DNA of 64,000 bases, taken from assembly GCA_010015745.1 (NCBI GenBank), contig ML978183.1:62001-126000 (forward strand), in the 5' to 3' direction. The notes beneath the pieces are model-generated. The model was not told the origin of the DNA and did no database searches. It saw only the letters and a list, made by a program, of their open reading frames with translations. Source of the stretch: Setomelanomma holmii (Eukaryota > Ascomycota > Dothideomycetes > Pleosporales > Phaeosphaeriaceae). Within the stretch, counting starts at the first letter, position 1, and each line of letters begins with the position of its first letter. The translations under genes were made by a program, and so were the position numbers. This document shows positions 1-9,896 of this stretch, in pieces.

Positions 1-925
1 AGCAAAACTCCAAGATCTTAAGGGTTTCGTGTATCCTGAAGCTATCGCAGATCAATACCCGTGGTTTTCCATTAGCTAGTCCTTTAGTTTGGGGATCAAA
101 CACGCGCGTAAGCCACTCTAAGCTAATCTTAGAGTCAGTGTACCCATTCTCGGAAAATCTATAGTGCCAGCCAGGGGTCGGATAGGTGGTCCAGCTACTT
201 CGATGGGTCGAAGCAGGCCAGATTACAAGAGGGTGCAATGACCTACCGTCAGCGCTGATACATTCTATAGCAGTAACCGTTGTCCGCTATGCAGCATCGC
301 CTCTATGCCCACGTAGATCGTTCCTGCCTACAAGAACCTCAACAGAGCCCAGCATGCTTAACATGACTCCTGTCTCGTCCATGTTGTAGACATTCTCTAG
401 CAGGACAGCTAGATTCTAGAGTACCTTGCTAATCACTTTAAACCAGTCCATCACCTTACCGTATATTTGAGTCTCATGACGTTTCCAGTCTATCGACCTA
501 ACTCTTCTCACTTTGAGTGTAGGATGGCGTTTCTCGAAGGCTCGTGCCCAGTTCGGGCCCGGAGGCTTCAGTGGCTTACTCGCATTATTCCGTCGGTGGG
601 CAATGCTGTAGGCTAGCGTAGGTACATACTTAATGCGGACAGGTTGTCTAAAACTAGACATTAGTAATAAGAATGCAATAAGAGCTTTCTCCTCCTCTAC
701 TGTTAGGTATTGCTGGCCTCGTGCCTTATCCTGGATTGAGGGCCGCCCGCGGGCGCGTTTGTACAGGGTAGTAGTGGGGACACCGCCCCAATCTGCCATA
801 GCAGCCCATGTGCCGGATACATCTAGAGGAGCCTGTGCTAGGACCTCGCTGGCTGTGTCCATGCCGTGGATCGTGGTGGTACAACGCGCACGTGTGACAG
901 ATGGCCACAAAGGGTCCTCAGACAC
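1..925 (-). pseudogene. Fot1/pogo-like transposase, broken by stop codons
   Basis: Reading leftwards from 925, the frame shows an N-terminal psq/CENPB-like DNA-binding region (ending in GRPSIQDKARGQQYLTVEEE) and the second helix-turn-helix part with KPPGPNWARAFEKRHP. The DDE domain follows with NMDETGVMLS (first catalytic Asp) and, near the window edge, VLICDSF (second catalytic Asp). Two in-frame TAG codons interrupt it, at 416-418 and 287-289. Both sit where the family normally has Gln or another sense codon, and both fit CAG-to-TAG changes. The usual CDGFGTHET motif reads CDSFRIHET, again by G-to-A and C-to-T changes. The frame is otherwise continuous. The third catalytic Asp would lie outside the window. 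An inactive relic is near certain. Confidence 0.85.
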
Positions 926-1063
926 GTTGCCAAAAATAGTGCATTATTCATCTGATGAGCTTATCGTATTATATTGTACACTAAGCTTTATGCGGCGCGG
1001 GGTAAATAAGCTAAGCGAGGCCTCTAAAGTCTCAACCGTCCGGACATTTTCGGACTACACCAC
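1..1063 (-). mobile_element. Relic Fot1/pogo-type DNA transposon (5' part)
   Basis: The stretch holds the N-terminal two thirds of a Fot1/pogo (Tc1-mariner superfamily) transposase read on the minus strand, and it continues beyond the window at position 1. Upstream of the transposase, at 1036-1061, lies a motif (gtccggacattttcggac followed by tacac) that resembles the terminal inverted repeat of fungal pogo elements. I take it as a candidate outer end, but the partner repeat lies outside the window, so this is inference. The element is decayed (see the transposase entry), and the AT-rich DNA around it fits an old, silenced insertion. Confidence 0.7.
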
Positions 1064-2040
1064 ACTTAGGCTAGATGATCCTTAGATCTTCATAATAGCC
1101 TCTGTTGCTTCTGTGATATCTTAAAGAGTCCCTAAACTGCCTAATGTCGTCTTTAGACATGCTCTTACAGGGGTAGGAAGCTTATGCTGTCTAAGAAGCC
1201 TCAAGGGGAATTGTGTATTGCGTAAGCTAAAGCTATGTATTTTTTAGGCTGCGCAATTAGTATTAATAGAGAATATACGAAAGAAGAGGCTCTCTATATC
1301 TGCATCTCAACAGCATAAATGTGAAAGGTAAAGGATGCTAACAGGACAATCTTATTCCTGCACGGGGTGTTTTCCGTTACGTAGTGACGGACGTTAGTCA
1401 CTTTTGTGTTCATGATCTCCGAAAGCTCCGAATCATCTCCTCCAATCTCCATGCCATCTCCGCCAGTCGAAAGACGCGCAATCGTCATGCTTCAGTCAGC
1501 CGCAATTCAGCGATCATTAACATCATTGTTGGCATGATCTTACACTGTCATATCCACTTATTAAACGAATTCTCCACCTAATGATAGTATTCCAGCAGCA
1601 ATGAGCCGCAAGTAGCCAAGTTTCTCTGACAATGCTGGCTTTGTTGCGCGTACGATACTGAATCCCAATCCTATCGGCATAGTAAATGACAAACGCGCCG
1701 TCTGAGATAACGATTATGGAGACGATGTATAAAAATGACGATAGCACATTGCTTGAATCGGTCTGCAAAGTCTTCAGGGACATGCCGGGGATGAGGTCAT
1801 GACGAAGATGGACTTCGCAATCTACCAAGATATAATGGTTGACCATATGCACCCAAAAGACTGCTAACTTAGTGGAAGAGTACTCGTCGACGATGCTAAA
1901 CATGTCTCAAGTGCGCCAGTTAGTCTATTCACGGTCTCACGGCTAATCACGTTTGTAGCAAAACGGAAGCAAACCTACATACACGCTAGCTGAGGGTAGA
2001 AAAAATTTCTTATACGCATTGGACTGTGTTGACACTTTGA
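1064..2040. other. AT-rich stretch without a recognisable gene
   Basis: This kilobase between the transposon relic and the catalase gene is rich in A and T and in TpA steps. It holds only short open frames. The longest, a minus-strand frame of 126 codons at 1523-1903, has no domain or family pattern I recognise. The base composition fits RIP-affected intergenic DNA. The first exon and promoter of the catalase gene should also lie here, but I could not place them. Confidence 0.5.
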
Positions 2041-2044
2041 CCAG

Positions 2045-3717
2045 GCTGTCCGGTACAGGATCCGACTGCGCAGACTGTGCTTCGAGGCGCACCTTTACAG
2101 GGTGGAGGGCTTGCGCTGCTCCAGGACACGCAGCTTATCGAAACGCTTGCACATTTTCCCCGTGAGAGAATACCTGAAAGGTGCGACCAGATTACTTCAA
2201 CGCTTCGTAAAAGTGACTCATTTTCCTTAGAGTGGTCCATGCAAAGGCTGCCGGTGCTTGGGGCGAATTTGAGGTCACGCATGACATTTCGCACATCACG
2301 TCTGCGGACTTCCTCAGCGAAGTCGGCAAGAAGACCAAGGTGCTAGCTCGCATCTCCACGGTCGCTGGATCGAAGGGATCCTCCGACACTGTTCGCGATG
2401 TTCGCGGATGGGCTTTGAAGTTCTTCACGGATGAGGGAAATTGGGACATTGTTGGCAACGACCTTCCAGTCTTCTTCATTCGCGATCCTGTCAAGTTCCC
2501 ATCTCTGAATCGCTCTCATCAAGCACATCCTCAGACACATGTGCCTGATGCATCCATGTTCTGGGACTTCCACAACAACAATGTAAGTCGGATCGAGTTT
2601 TCAAAACTGCGAACACATGATCAGATTGAAGATGAAACTAGCTAACGATGTTGACCTGTAGGAAGAAGGCGTACATGCTCTGATGCAGTTGTTCGGCAAC
2701 CGCGGTGTGCCCGAGTCACTCCGCAACATCAACGGCTACGGCGTGCACACCTTCAAATTTGGCAGACCTCAAGATGGCACTTTCAAGTATGTGAAGATTC
2801 ACTTCAAGCCTGATGCTGGTAACAAGACAATGAAAGCAGAAGATGCAGTCAGACTAGCCGGAGAAGAGCCAGATTACCACGTCAAAGATATGTTTAACGC
2901 CATCGAGACAGGCGACTACCCTACCTGGACCATGTGTCTACAAGTTATGGATCCCAAAGAAGCTGAAACCTACCGCTGGAATATCTTCGATGCTACCAGA
3001 ATCTGGCCGCACAAGGACTACCCTCTCATCCCAGTCGGCAAGCTCACGCTGAACAAGAACCCCGAGAACTACTTCCAGGATATAGAGCAAGCCGCCTTCT
3101 CCCCGAGCACACTGGTCCCAGGCATTGGACCGTCAGCAGATATCATGCTACAAGCTAGGATGTTCAGCTATCCCGACGCTGCGCGCTACCGTGTAGGGCC
3201 AAATTACCAGCAATTGCCGTGTAACAAGGCCAAACACGTGTACAGCCCGTATCAGCGCGATGGCTTCATGAGAGTTGACGGCAACTACGGTGCTGATCCG
3301 CACTACGTGCGCTCGTCCTTCCGCAAGATCACTGAGGGGCCCGCAGACATTACGCACGACAAGTGGGTTGGCGAGGTATGCTTATGGTCATCGGAAGTCG
3401 CCGACGAAGACTTTGAGCAGCCGCGCGATCTCTGGGCGCTGTACAAGAAGTGGGGCGACGATCAGGTGTTCATTGATAATCTCAGCGGAAATTTGAAGAA
3501 GGCGCTACCGCAGGTGCAGAAGCAAACTATTAGTAAGTCACCGGATAAAAGATCGTACCTGGGTTCAGGCTGACATTGCGTAGAAATGTTTGCAAAGGTC
3601 GATGCGGAGATCGGTCAAAGACTGGAGAAAGCGTTGGGTGATTCGCTCAGCATGAAGGATGTTGATCATGTTAGCGGTCCTTACGGGCTTCAACAGACAC
3701 TTGGTGGTGGATACTAG
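2045..3717 (+). CDS. Catalase, small-subunit haem type (first exon not found)
   Basis: The gene encodes a haem catalase, which converts hydrogen peroxide to water and oxygen. Visible exons are 2045-2180, 2231-2582, 2662-3532 and 3584-3717, joined by GT-AG introns of 50, 79 and 51 nt with the frame preserved. The protein begins GCPVQDPTAQ, then has the distal haem-pocket His in RIPERVVHAKAAGAWGEFEV, the NADPH/haem core FFIRDPVKFP, HPQTHVPDASMFWDF, and the proximal tyrosine in ARMFSYPDAARYRVGPNYQQ. It ends at LGGGY. The length of just under 500 residues fits the small clade rather than the large-subunit catalases. No SKL-type peroxisomal signal is present at the C-terminus. A stop at 2038-2040 and an acceptor AG at 2043-2044 show that an upstream exon is needed, but I found no convincing ATG exon. 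The gene may be 5'-truncated next to the AT-rich DNA. Confidence 0.85.
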
Positions 3718-4011
3718 AAGGCGCACACAAAACTGTGTTAGTCTTTATAGCTTACCATCACTCAATGTATGTTTTTTCCATGTTCAAGAGCGCTGGATTT
3801 GGTTCGTGCATCACCACGCTCGCTATCTTGGAATGATCCTCTGCAAAAGTCCAGGATCCATCCATCATGGTAAAGCGGATGCGACGCCTACCAAAATATA
3901 AGCAACCAGCAGAGCAGATGACCAAAAGTGCTCTTGATTAGCGCACGAGAACATCTACATGTGTAAGTTCTAGGGAAGCTCAAGAGTGTTGCTAGACTGA
4001 GGTAATTCCGC

Positions 4012-4133
4012 ACTCCAAACTCAACTCCAAACTCAACTCCAAACTCAACTCCAAACTCAACTCCAAACTCAACTCCAAACTCAACTCCAAACTCAACTCC
4101 AAACTCAACTCCAAACTCAACTCCAAACTCCAA
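4012..4133. repeat. 12-bp minisatellite (about ten copies)
   Basis: The unit aactcaactcca is repeated head to tail about ten times with almost no variation; only the outer copies degenerate. It lies in the gap between the convergent catalase and apple-like genes. Because 12 is a multiple of three, every frame stays open across it (for example the tetrapeptide EFGV repeated on the minus strand), which creates spurious open reading frames. The rest of 3718-4262 holds no gene I can support. Confidence 0.95.
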
Positions 4134-4262
4134 ATAAATAACTTTTTGCCCCTACAATTCGCGACGCCCCAACGTCCTTCAACCATGATCACCAAACAGT
4201 AGGGAAGGTGTGCAACAGCCGCATTGAAGTAGACATGCTGTGCATTGTCGCTTGCAGACGCA

Positions 4263-5328
4263 CTACAAGACGGTGACGCTCGTAGATGGGACGGCAAGGC
4301 TGGTAGTGAGGATCGAGATGTTGAGGACGCTGCTAAGTTGTGGCCAAGCGATAGAAGCACTGGTCGGGACAGCGCCAGGGCTGATCACAATGGTGTCGGC
4401 TGGGACAGTCTCGGCAGGCACGGTGACTGCAGGCAGCGTGACAGTCTCGGCTGGGACAATGACTGCTGGGGGCGTGACAGTTGGGGCCTGAACGGTCACT
4501 GCGGGCATCATGACGGTCGGGACAGCGACGCTCTCCGTCACGACAATCTTGACGGTCTCAGTCACCTTGATGGTCTCAGCGACAGTGACCTTGGGAACGT
4601 CTGCGACAACGTCCGAGACAGCAGCGCGAAAGGCCCTGTTGTAGGCTAGAAAAGGTTAGTAAAGTCAAAAGCTTACGCGCCAAACGACCTACCATTGGAA
4701 CCAGCAATGACAATCTGGAAAGCCTTGCCAGAGGCATCGGCAGGGCCACGGGTCTGGTTCACAATCTGCGCCTCGCTGGCCAGGACAGGCTGGCTGTAGA
4801 GACCGCATCGGACCACAGTATTGGCCTTCGGGTTGGGACAGGCGACGGCAGGCTCGACGGATGGGTGGCGCATGAAGTAGATGTTGACTTCACGTGGACG
4901 TAGTCAGTGCCTGATGCGAGCCGAGTTGAAAGCTTCAGAACTTACATGCATCACAGCCAGGGGTGACATTGCAAGTGGCAGCACAAGCATCTGGGTTGTA
5001 AGCGTCGAGGTCGACGAAGTGCTGGTACTTGTATGACAGGACAGCAGCAGTGTAGTTGGTGAATATCGTCTCGAATCCAGATGGCTTGCTGGCAAAGGTG
5101 GCCGTAGTGCCATACCACGAGAAAGAGGCGAAGGCTTCTGGCGAGTTGACAGGGTTTGGTACCAGGACGTTGCTGCTGTCCCTGAGAGGAGCGCAGGGCT
5201 GGTTGCGAGGGAGCACAACAGCGGAGACAGCGCCAACGATGGCAGCGGCGATCAGGGAGTACCTATTGGCGGGGATGGTTATCAGTGATTTTATATAGCC
5301 TTCCTGATTAACAAGCGACTAACTTCAT
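4263..5328 (-). CDS. Secreted apple/PAN-like cysteine protein with Val/Thr/Pro tail
   Basis: Four exons (5324-5328, 4946-5262, 4693-4887, 4263-4645) give a 299-residue protein. It has a signal peptide (MKYSLIAAAIVGAVSA), then a fungal apple-like domain at about residues 60-165 with the cysteine pattern C-x3-C-x5-C (CAATCNVTPGC), followed by NIYFMRHPSVEP, C, and CGLYSQ. This fold is common in secreted fungal proteins and usually binds protein or carbohydrate. The last third is low-complexity, with repeated VPAETV / TVxxPAV units, typical of a wall-embedded stalk. It has no clear GPI signal. The first coding exon is only 5 nt (ATGAA). This reading alone gives a proper signal peptide, because the unspliced frame stops at once. 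Introns are 61, 58 and 47 nt. The molecular partner is unknown. Confidence 0.8.
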
Positions 5329-5430
5329 TGTGAAGAATTTCCGGTGGCTGGAGCCTGAGCTGAAGTGTCCGACGGCGAGATATCGATGGTGAGGGAAGAA
5401 GAAATAGGAAAGCAGAGGATGAAGAAGCAC

Positions 5431-5442
5431 TAAGTATTTAAG
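5431..5442 (-). promoter_or_regulatory. TATA-like box of the apple-like protein gene
   Basis: Read on the minus strand the site is TTAAATACTTA, about 105 nt upstream of the ATG at 5328, a normal distance for a fungal TATA element plus leader. It is the only such motif close to this start. The rest of 5329-6272, between two divergent genes, shows no other feature I can support. Confidence 0.3.
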
Positions 5443-6272
5443 GCCGAGAATGGATAGCCAAACGAGTGGAGAAGCGCTGCATATAAAAGATTTCCACTTC
5501 CGAGATCCTGTTGAGGCGAGCGCAAAATTGGTGATCCATGGTACCCTCAGCCAGTGTTGCAATTCTGAAGTTGTTTGGAGATCCCGATGTATGGTACCAG
5601 AGCAGAGTGCATATCGAATGCACAAAATCGGCCAGGTTGCTGTCGTAAATACAGCCACTCCCGAGGCCTACCGTCAGTGTGAGCTGATCCCACGTCGCTG
5701 CATGAGCCAGACATAGAAGATTTGTTCATCATGGGCAGGCAGTCTCTTCATCAAACATCTTGAGCTTTCATGTCATGGCATCGGCTAGTTGAGAGCCTGA
5801 AGGTCCACAAGGTGCGCTGATTTGAGTCGCCCAGCTCTCGATCCCAGTAGAACTCGCCTTTGTATGTAGCGCTCCTCTTCATCGCTGTATTTTCATTGCC
5901 TCTCCTTAAATCCAGGATTTTGACATCCCAAAATTGTTCTCCGAGCTACTGCTGGGCTGATATTGAACAATACGTGCAAGCCTCAAGCCCATTTACACAA
6001 TAACGCGCCCGGAGAACGTACAAGTTTCTAGGACTGAGGGAACAAGCTTTTTACTGTTGCAGACTGTGACAGCGTAAGGTCCGGGAGAAGCGCCAGATGT
6101 TGTCGCATCGCATTTGCTAGGGAGTGATTGTGGTTGAGGAGAGAAGGAATCCGAGCCGAACGGAAAGGGAGCCTCACCACGCTAGCACTAACTTGGCGCG
6201 GCTGTGCTTTAGGCGTCCTTTCTCAACCTCGAGCTACTGCTTCCATCTTCCCAGACACGGCTTTCAAGTAAA

Positions 6273-7160
6273 ATGAACGCCTGCAACGCACCGCGGCATT
6301 CAGGACCATTCACTGATTGCGCGCCATATCCGGCGGAGTGGGCGTTGTCGCGGATTATTGACGAACCAGGCTACGGGGACCGCAGCACGAACGACGGTAG
6401 ACTAGCGTACCGGCGCAAGTCTGAACGGGAGCAACTATTAGCATATGAAATCGCCAAAGCCAATCATGAAACATTCTGTATGCTGGAAGGCCTTTATGCG
6501 GTCCCACGTATATATAATACGCTCTTCCATCGGACCAAGACCTTCGTCACAACGGTACAAGATCTCGTCGCCGCAACCTTCAAGCATGCACCACTTCAGT
6601 GGGCCGGGGCTGCTATGTATATTGTTGACTTCAGCGTCAATATCCTGATATCTAAAGAGCTCGGCTTCGAACGATTTCTCCATAGCCAGCGCGAAAGCAT
6701 ATACTGGATCCTTGACAATGCACTTCTCCGGATCTGCCTGGACCAATGGGAAGTCCCTGCATCGAACTTCTTATGGGACGAAGCCACGCAGCCGCTCAGA
6801 CGTGGACTCACTACTGCACTAAAGGAGTTACCGCGCTGGTCAGAACGAGACAAGCGAGGGATGCCGGAAATGAACCATTACTATGAAGAGTCAGCCATGG
6901 TCCTGATGGAACACTACTTCGAGAAGACGCGAAAATTTCTTGGTCAGAGTCTACGGGTGTTTGAAATATGGCGCACTGTGCGCATGTCTGGGATAGGACA
7001 GCTTCCAAATGAGTTGGCCAATGTTATTCTCGAAGATGTGTTCACGTTTGAAAAGCTCCCGATGGGCGATCTCAGGCAGTTGTACTTGTCCAAGGGCAAA
7101 GGGGCGGAGGCAGCATACTTCGGGCGTCCAAGAATACCCAGCACGTTTCTACCGCTATAA
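6273..7160 (+). CDS. Uncharacterised fungal protein, 295 aa
   Basis: This is a single open frame from an ATG at 6273, free of introns. I do not recognise the family. The protein is mostly helical in appearance, rich in aromatic and acidic residues (GLYAVPRIYNTLFHRTKTF, LRRGLTTALKELPRWSERDK), with no signal peptide, membrane segment or cysteine cluster. Close to the C-terminus the stretch IGQLPNELANVILEDVF resembles the start of an F-box-like helix pair, but it is only about 20 residues long and sits at the wrong end for a typical F-box protein. It lies between the secreted apple-like gene and the convergent superoxide dismutase. Its codon use looks like that of real genes nearby, and the length makes chance unlikely. 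Confidence 0.55.
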   Translation: MNACNAPRHSGPFTDCAPYPAEWALSRIIDEPGYGDRSTNDGRLAYRRKSEREQLLAYEIAKANHETFCMLEGLYAVPRIYNTLFHRTKTFVTTVQDLVAATFKHAPLQWAGAAMYIVDFSVNILISKELGFERFLHSQRESIYWILDNALLRICLDQWEVPASNFLWDEATQPLRRGLTTALKELPRWSERDKRGMPEMNHYYEESAMVLMEHYFEKTRKFLGQSLRVFEIWRTVRMSGIGQLPNELANVILEDVFTFEKLPMGDLRQLYLSKGKGAEAAYFGRPRIPSTFLPL

Positions 7161-7519
7161 GTTGCTCCTGGCGAGGCCACTGGCAATCGCGGACAAGAGC
7201 CAATACTGCCCACCCCGAGAGCAAGTTTCAATGTCCACCTGAGGAACAGAACCCAAAGAGCGAAGCCATAGCTTTATCGCCATAATCAGGTACCTTCCAA
7301 CCGCCATGAAGCCTTCCAAAAGCTGGAAGACATCGAAACACATGTTACAATTCACCGATTGATAAGGAGCCAAACGCACCGGACGTATGCACTGAGAAAA
7401 CAAGCTCCTTAGCACCTGCACAAGACGATCAAGCATGCTTAAGAAATCACGATCGACGAACGATGTTCGGGTAACAGATTCATATTAGGGATTACATTAT
7501 ACACGACATCAGGTCATTT

Positions 7520-8356
7520 CTAGAAAAGTGCAGCAGCAACCGCAACGATCAACGCGCCCATACCCGCACCCGCCTTCGATGCCGCACCTGTAAACACCGG
7601 AGGCACCGCTCCTGTGCTCGTAGCATTCCCACCACTCGTCCCATTACCACCAACCTGCACGAAATTCGCACACGTCAACCTCGTCGTATTCGTCGCATGC
7701 AACACGAAGCTCAATCCGCCAAAGAAATACGCACTGCCAGGCTGCGTGCTCAAGTACGACTCCACAAAGCTCGTCGAAAAGGCGCTCGGTGTCGCGATCT
7801 TGCCGCCATGTTTGCCTGCTAGATCACCAGCCTGGCAGGTCTCGGGTCGGGATGTGTCGCACATGTACAGTTCGCCGCGGTTGGTGGGATCGAAGTGGGA
7901 TGTTGTTGCGGTACAGTTTCCGTCAGAGGGAACTGGGAGCGTGTGGATGTGCCAATTGAATGGGCCGTACATCGCTTGATTGGGCAGGCCGGTGAGGTTG
8001 ACGGTGAAGCGTACGCCGGCGGATGAGCCGATGCCTTCAACATAGCCGCTGACGGTGGTGTTGACGAGGTTGTTAAACATCGAGGATGGGAGCGTGGCGC
8101 GGTATGTGGCGGAGGGCATGTTGGTCTGCGCGACTGCGGTACCGTTGAGGCCGACGTAACCTGGGTTTGGTGGAAGAGGCATGATGATGGCACCTTGGAG
8201 GGTATCGACACCCACAAACGGGGTGGGGAGCGTGGGAATAACGCCAGATTTGGTGGTGTTCAGACGTTGCGGAGGAGGAGGTGGTGCTTCGTGGACTTGG
8301 GTCACCTGGGCTGCGGCCAGGGGCAGAATTCCGAACAGAAGTGATTTGGAGAACAT
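7520..8356 (-). CDS. GPI-anchored extracellular Cu-only superoxide dismutase (SOD5-like)
   Basis: The 278-residue single-exon protein has a signal peptide (MFSKSLLFGILPLAAAQ), a Cu-binding SOD domain at about residues 50-235, a Gly/Ser/Thr/Asn-rich linker and a hydrophobic C-terminus (MGALIVAVAAALF) fitting a GPI signal. Visible ligands are the HxH pair H136/H138 (FNWHIH), H154 (SHFDP) and H220 (FVLH), followed by the substrate-guiding Arg226 in NTTRLTCANF. The zinc loop of ordinary Cu/Zn SOD is absent, as in the Cu-only SODs first described from Candida SOD5. C148/C166/C174/C229 are available for disulfides. It would remove superoxide at the cell surface and feed peroxide outward. Several NxT/S sites suggest N-glycosylation. 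The intracellular catalase gene 4 kb away is not clearly linked in function. Confidence 0.88.
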   Translation of the reverse strand: MFSKSLLFGILPLAAAQVTQVHEAPPPPPQRLNTTKSGVIPTLPTPFVGVDTLQGAIIMPLPPNPGYVGLNGTAVAQTNMPSATYRATLPSSMFNNLVNTTVSGYVEGIGSSAGVRFTVNLTGLPNQAMYGPFNWHIHTLPVPSDGNCTATTSHFDPTNRGELYMCDTSRPETCQAGDLAGKHGGKIATPSAFSTSFVESYLSTQPGSAYFFGGLSFVLHATNTTRLTCANFVQVGGNGTSGGNATSTGAVPPVFTGAASKAGAGMGALIVAVAAALF

Positions 8357-9896
8357 CGTGAAATGTGGAGGCGCCTTTGGCGTCGTCGTTGGATGGATCA
8401 GGAGGTGCTTGTTGCGCGAAAAGTGATTCTTGGCTCTGTTCGAAGAATCGCAGCTCTTATGCCTGCAGCCAGAGAGATCTCATCTACCAGCCATCAGATA
8501 TCCTGCTCCCCTCATCGCCGTGACGACAAGACTGTCGAGCCGTACCTCATCCTTCCAATACCAACCTTCCTTTCCCTACACAGCCCCATCCAAATGCCAC
8601 CCCTAGCCCCATCATCCAATTCGCAGAGGCCCAAATCACCTTGCCAATGACATCTCCTCCAAGCTCGCGTAAACGGCTAAACAATACCGTTCCTCCTCCA
8701 GTCCTCGTTGCACACGCGGCAACGTGAGATTAGCGAAGCCAGAATTGGGTCTGGTCGAATCCGGGGTGCATGTATAGCCGTGTGCCTTACATCAGTGGTA
8801 GGGATGTTGGCCGGTTGGTGAAGAGGAAGTGACGACAAGACTTGATCGTTGCGGGGTGCTAAGCGAGAATGAATAGCGCTTATGGTTGACTGGCCGCGGG
8901 ACGGAGCGCTGACACGTTGATTCTTGGAAATGGCTATTCAGGCATGAGAAATGATTGATGGGAATTGCCGAATGTCACTGTCGTGATGTGGAGATTGCGC
9001 GTCCATTTGTGTGGTGTCGCGAGGTATATCTGATAATATGGAGCGGTGGCGAACGGCGGGTGCGCTTCGATCTGATCGTTGACCTTCGATTCACACAGCT
9101 CATCTGATAACTGGTAATAATTATGTTCCACTGCATTTGCAACCTTGTATCGTAGCGTGGACTCTCGGTTTGACAACGGCGTCGAGTGTGCTCATTTCGT
9201 CCTGGTCGTGAAAGCGGTACCCATGATCCAACACAGCTTCATTAGATCATGTTGAGGCGTGACTCCAAGGGACGGTGTCATTCAGCCTGGTATGCCGGAC
9301 AATGACGTATGCGTAAACGGAATATAGAGAGTCTCAAAGCGTTGCTCTGCATCTCGTGGGCAGGTCTGTGTCCAGGCAGCATCGTGCACGTGCTTGCGCT
9401 TCGAGCCTGCCCATGTGAGAAAGCATGAAAAGTCATCCCATCTCCTGTTCTCGCTGGGCACCCAATCGCCAACCATGCCTCCTTTTGCGCGTAACGTCAA
9501 GTTTCCATGCCCAGGTCTTTAGTGCTCTGCGCTTTCGTGATTCTTGTGTACTGTGGTATGTGAGAGACGTGAGGCAGGCGAGATGCGTCTCGTCAGAAAA
9601 ACAACCAAAGTGTGCACTTGATGTCTGCTCCGGCACAAGAAGGTATTCATATGTGAATGTTGATGGTAGAAGTGTACCATTGAGACCAATGATTGTGAAG
9701 GCAGTCGCTAGTGTGAGCACATTTGAGGTGGATTCCCGGGTGGGGAACCGCATCATACCTTCCCTCTTGGCATCTAGAAAAGGGACGTGCGATTTTGAAG
9801 GAAAAGACTTGCGTATGACCCTGTTTGGGCTTATCTGAGAACCTTCGAATTTCGACCTTGATGCGCGAGACAAAACTCAGGTCGGGTATCAATAAA
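8357..9896. other. Intergenic stretch, no supported gene
   Basis: The SOD promoter should occupy the left part. The right part is the 3' side of the F-box-like membrane protein gene. Both strands of 9430-9870 hold overlapping open frames (137 and 146 codons), but the minus frame has no ATG and neither encodes a recognisable domain. I see no repeat or RNA gene here. Confidence 0.5.

Noticed and set aside
633..1085. 150-codon plus-strand frame
   Set aside because: It is antisense to the transposase relic and has no protein-like pattern.
4012..4133. CRISPR-like or telomere-like array
   Set aside because: Units follow each other without spacers, and the unit is not TTAGGG-like; it is a simple minisatellite in a eukaryotic genome.
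9433..9873. 146-codon minus-strand frame with one hydrophobic stretch
   Set aside because: No ATG at the frame start, an overlapping plus frame of equal length, and no recognisable family.
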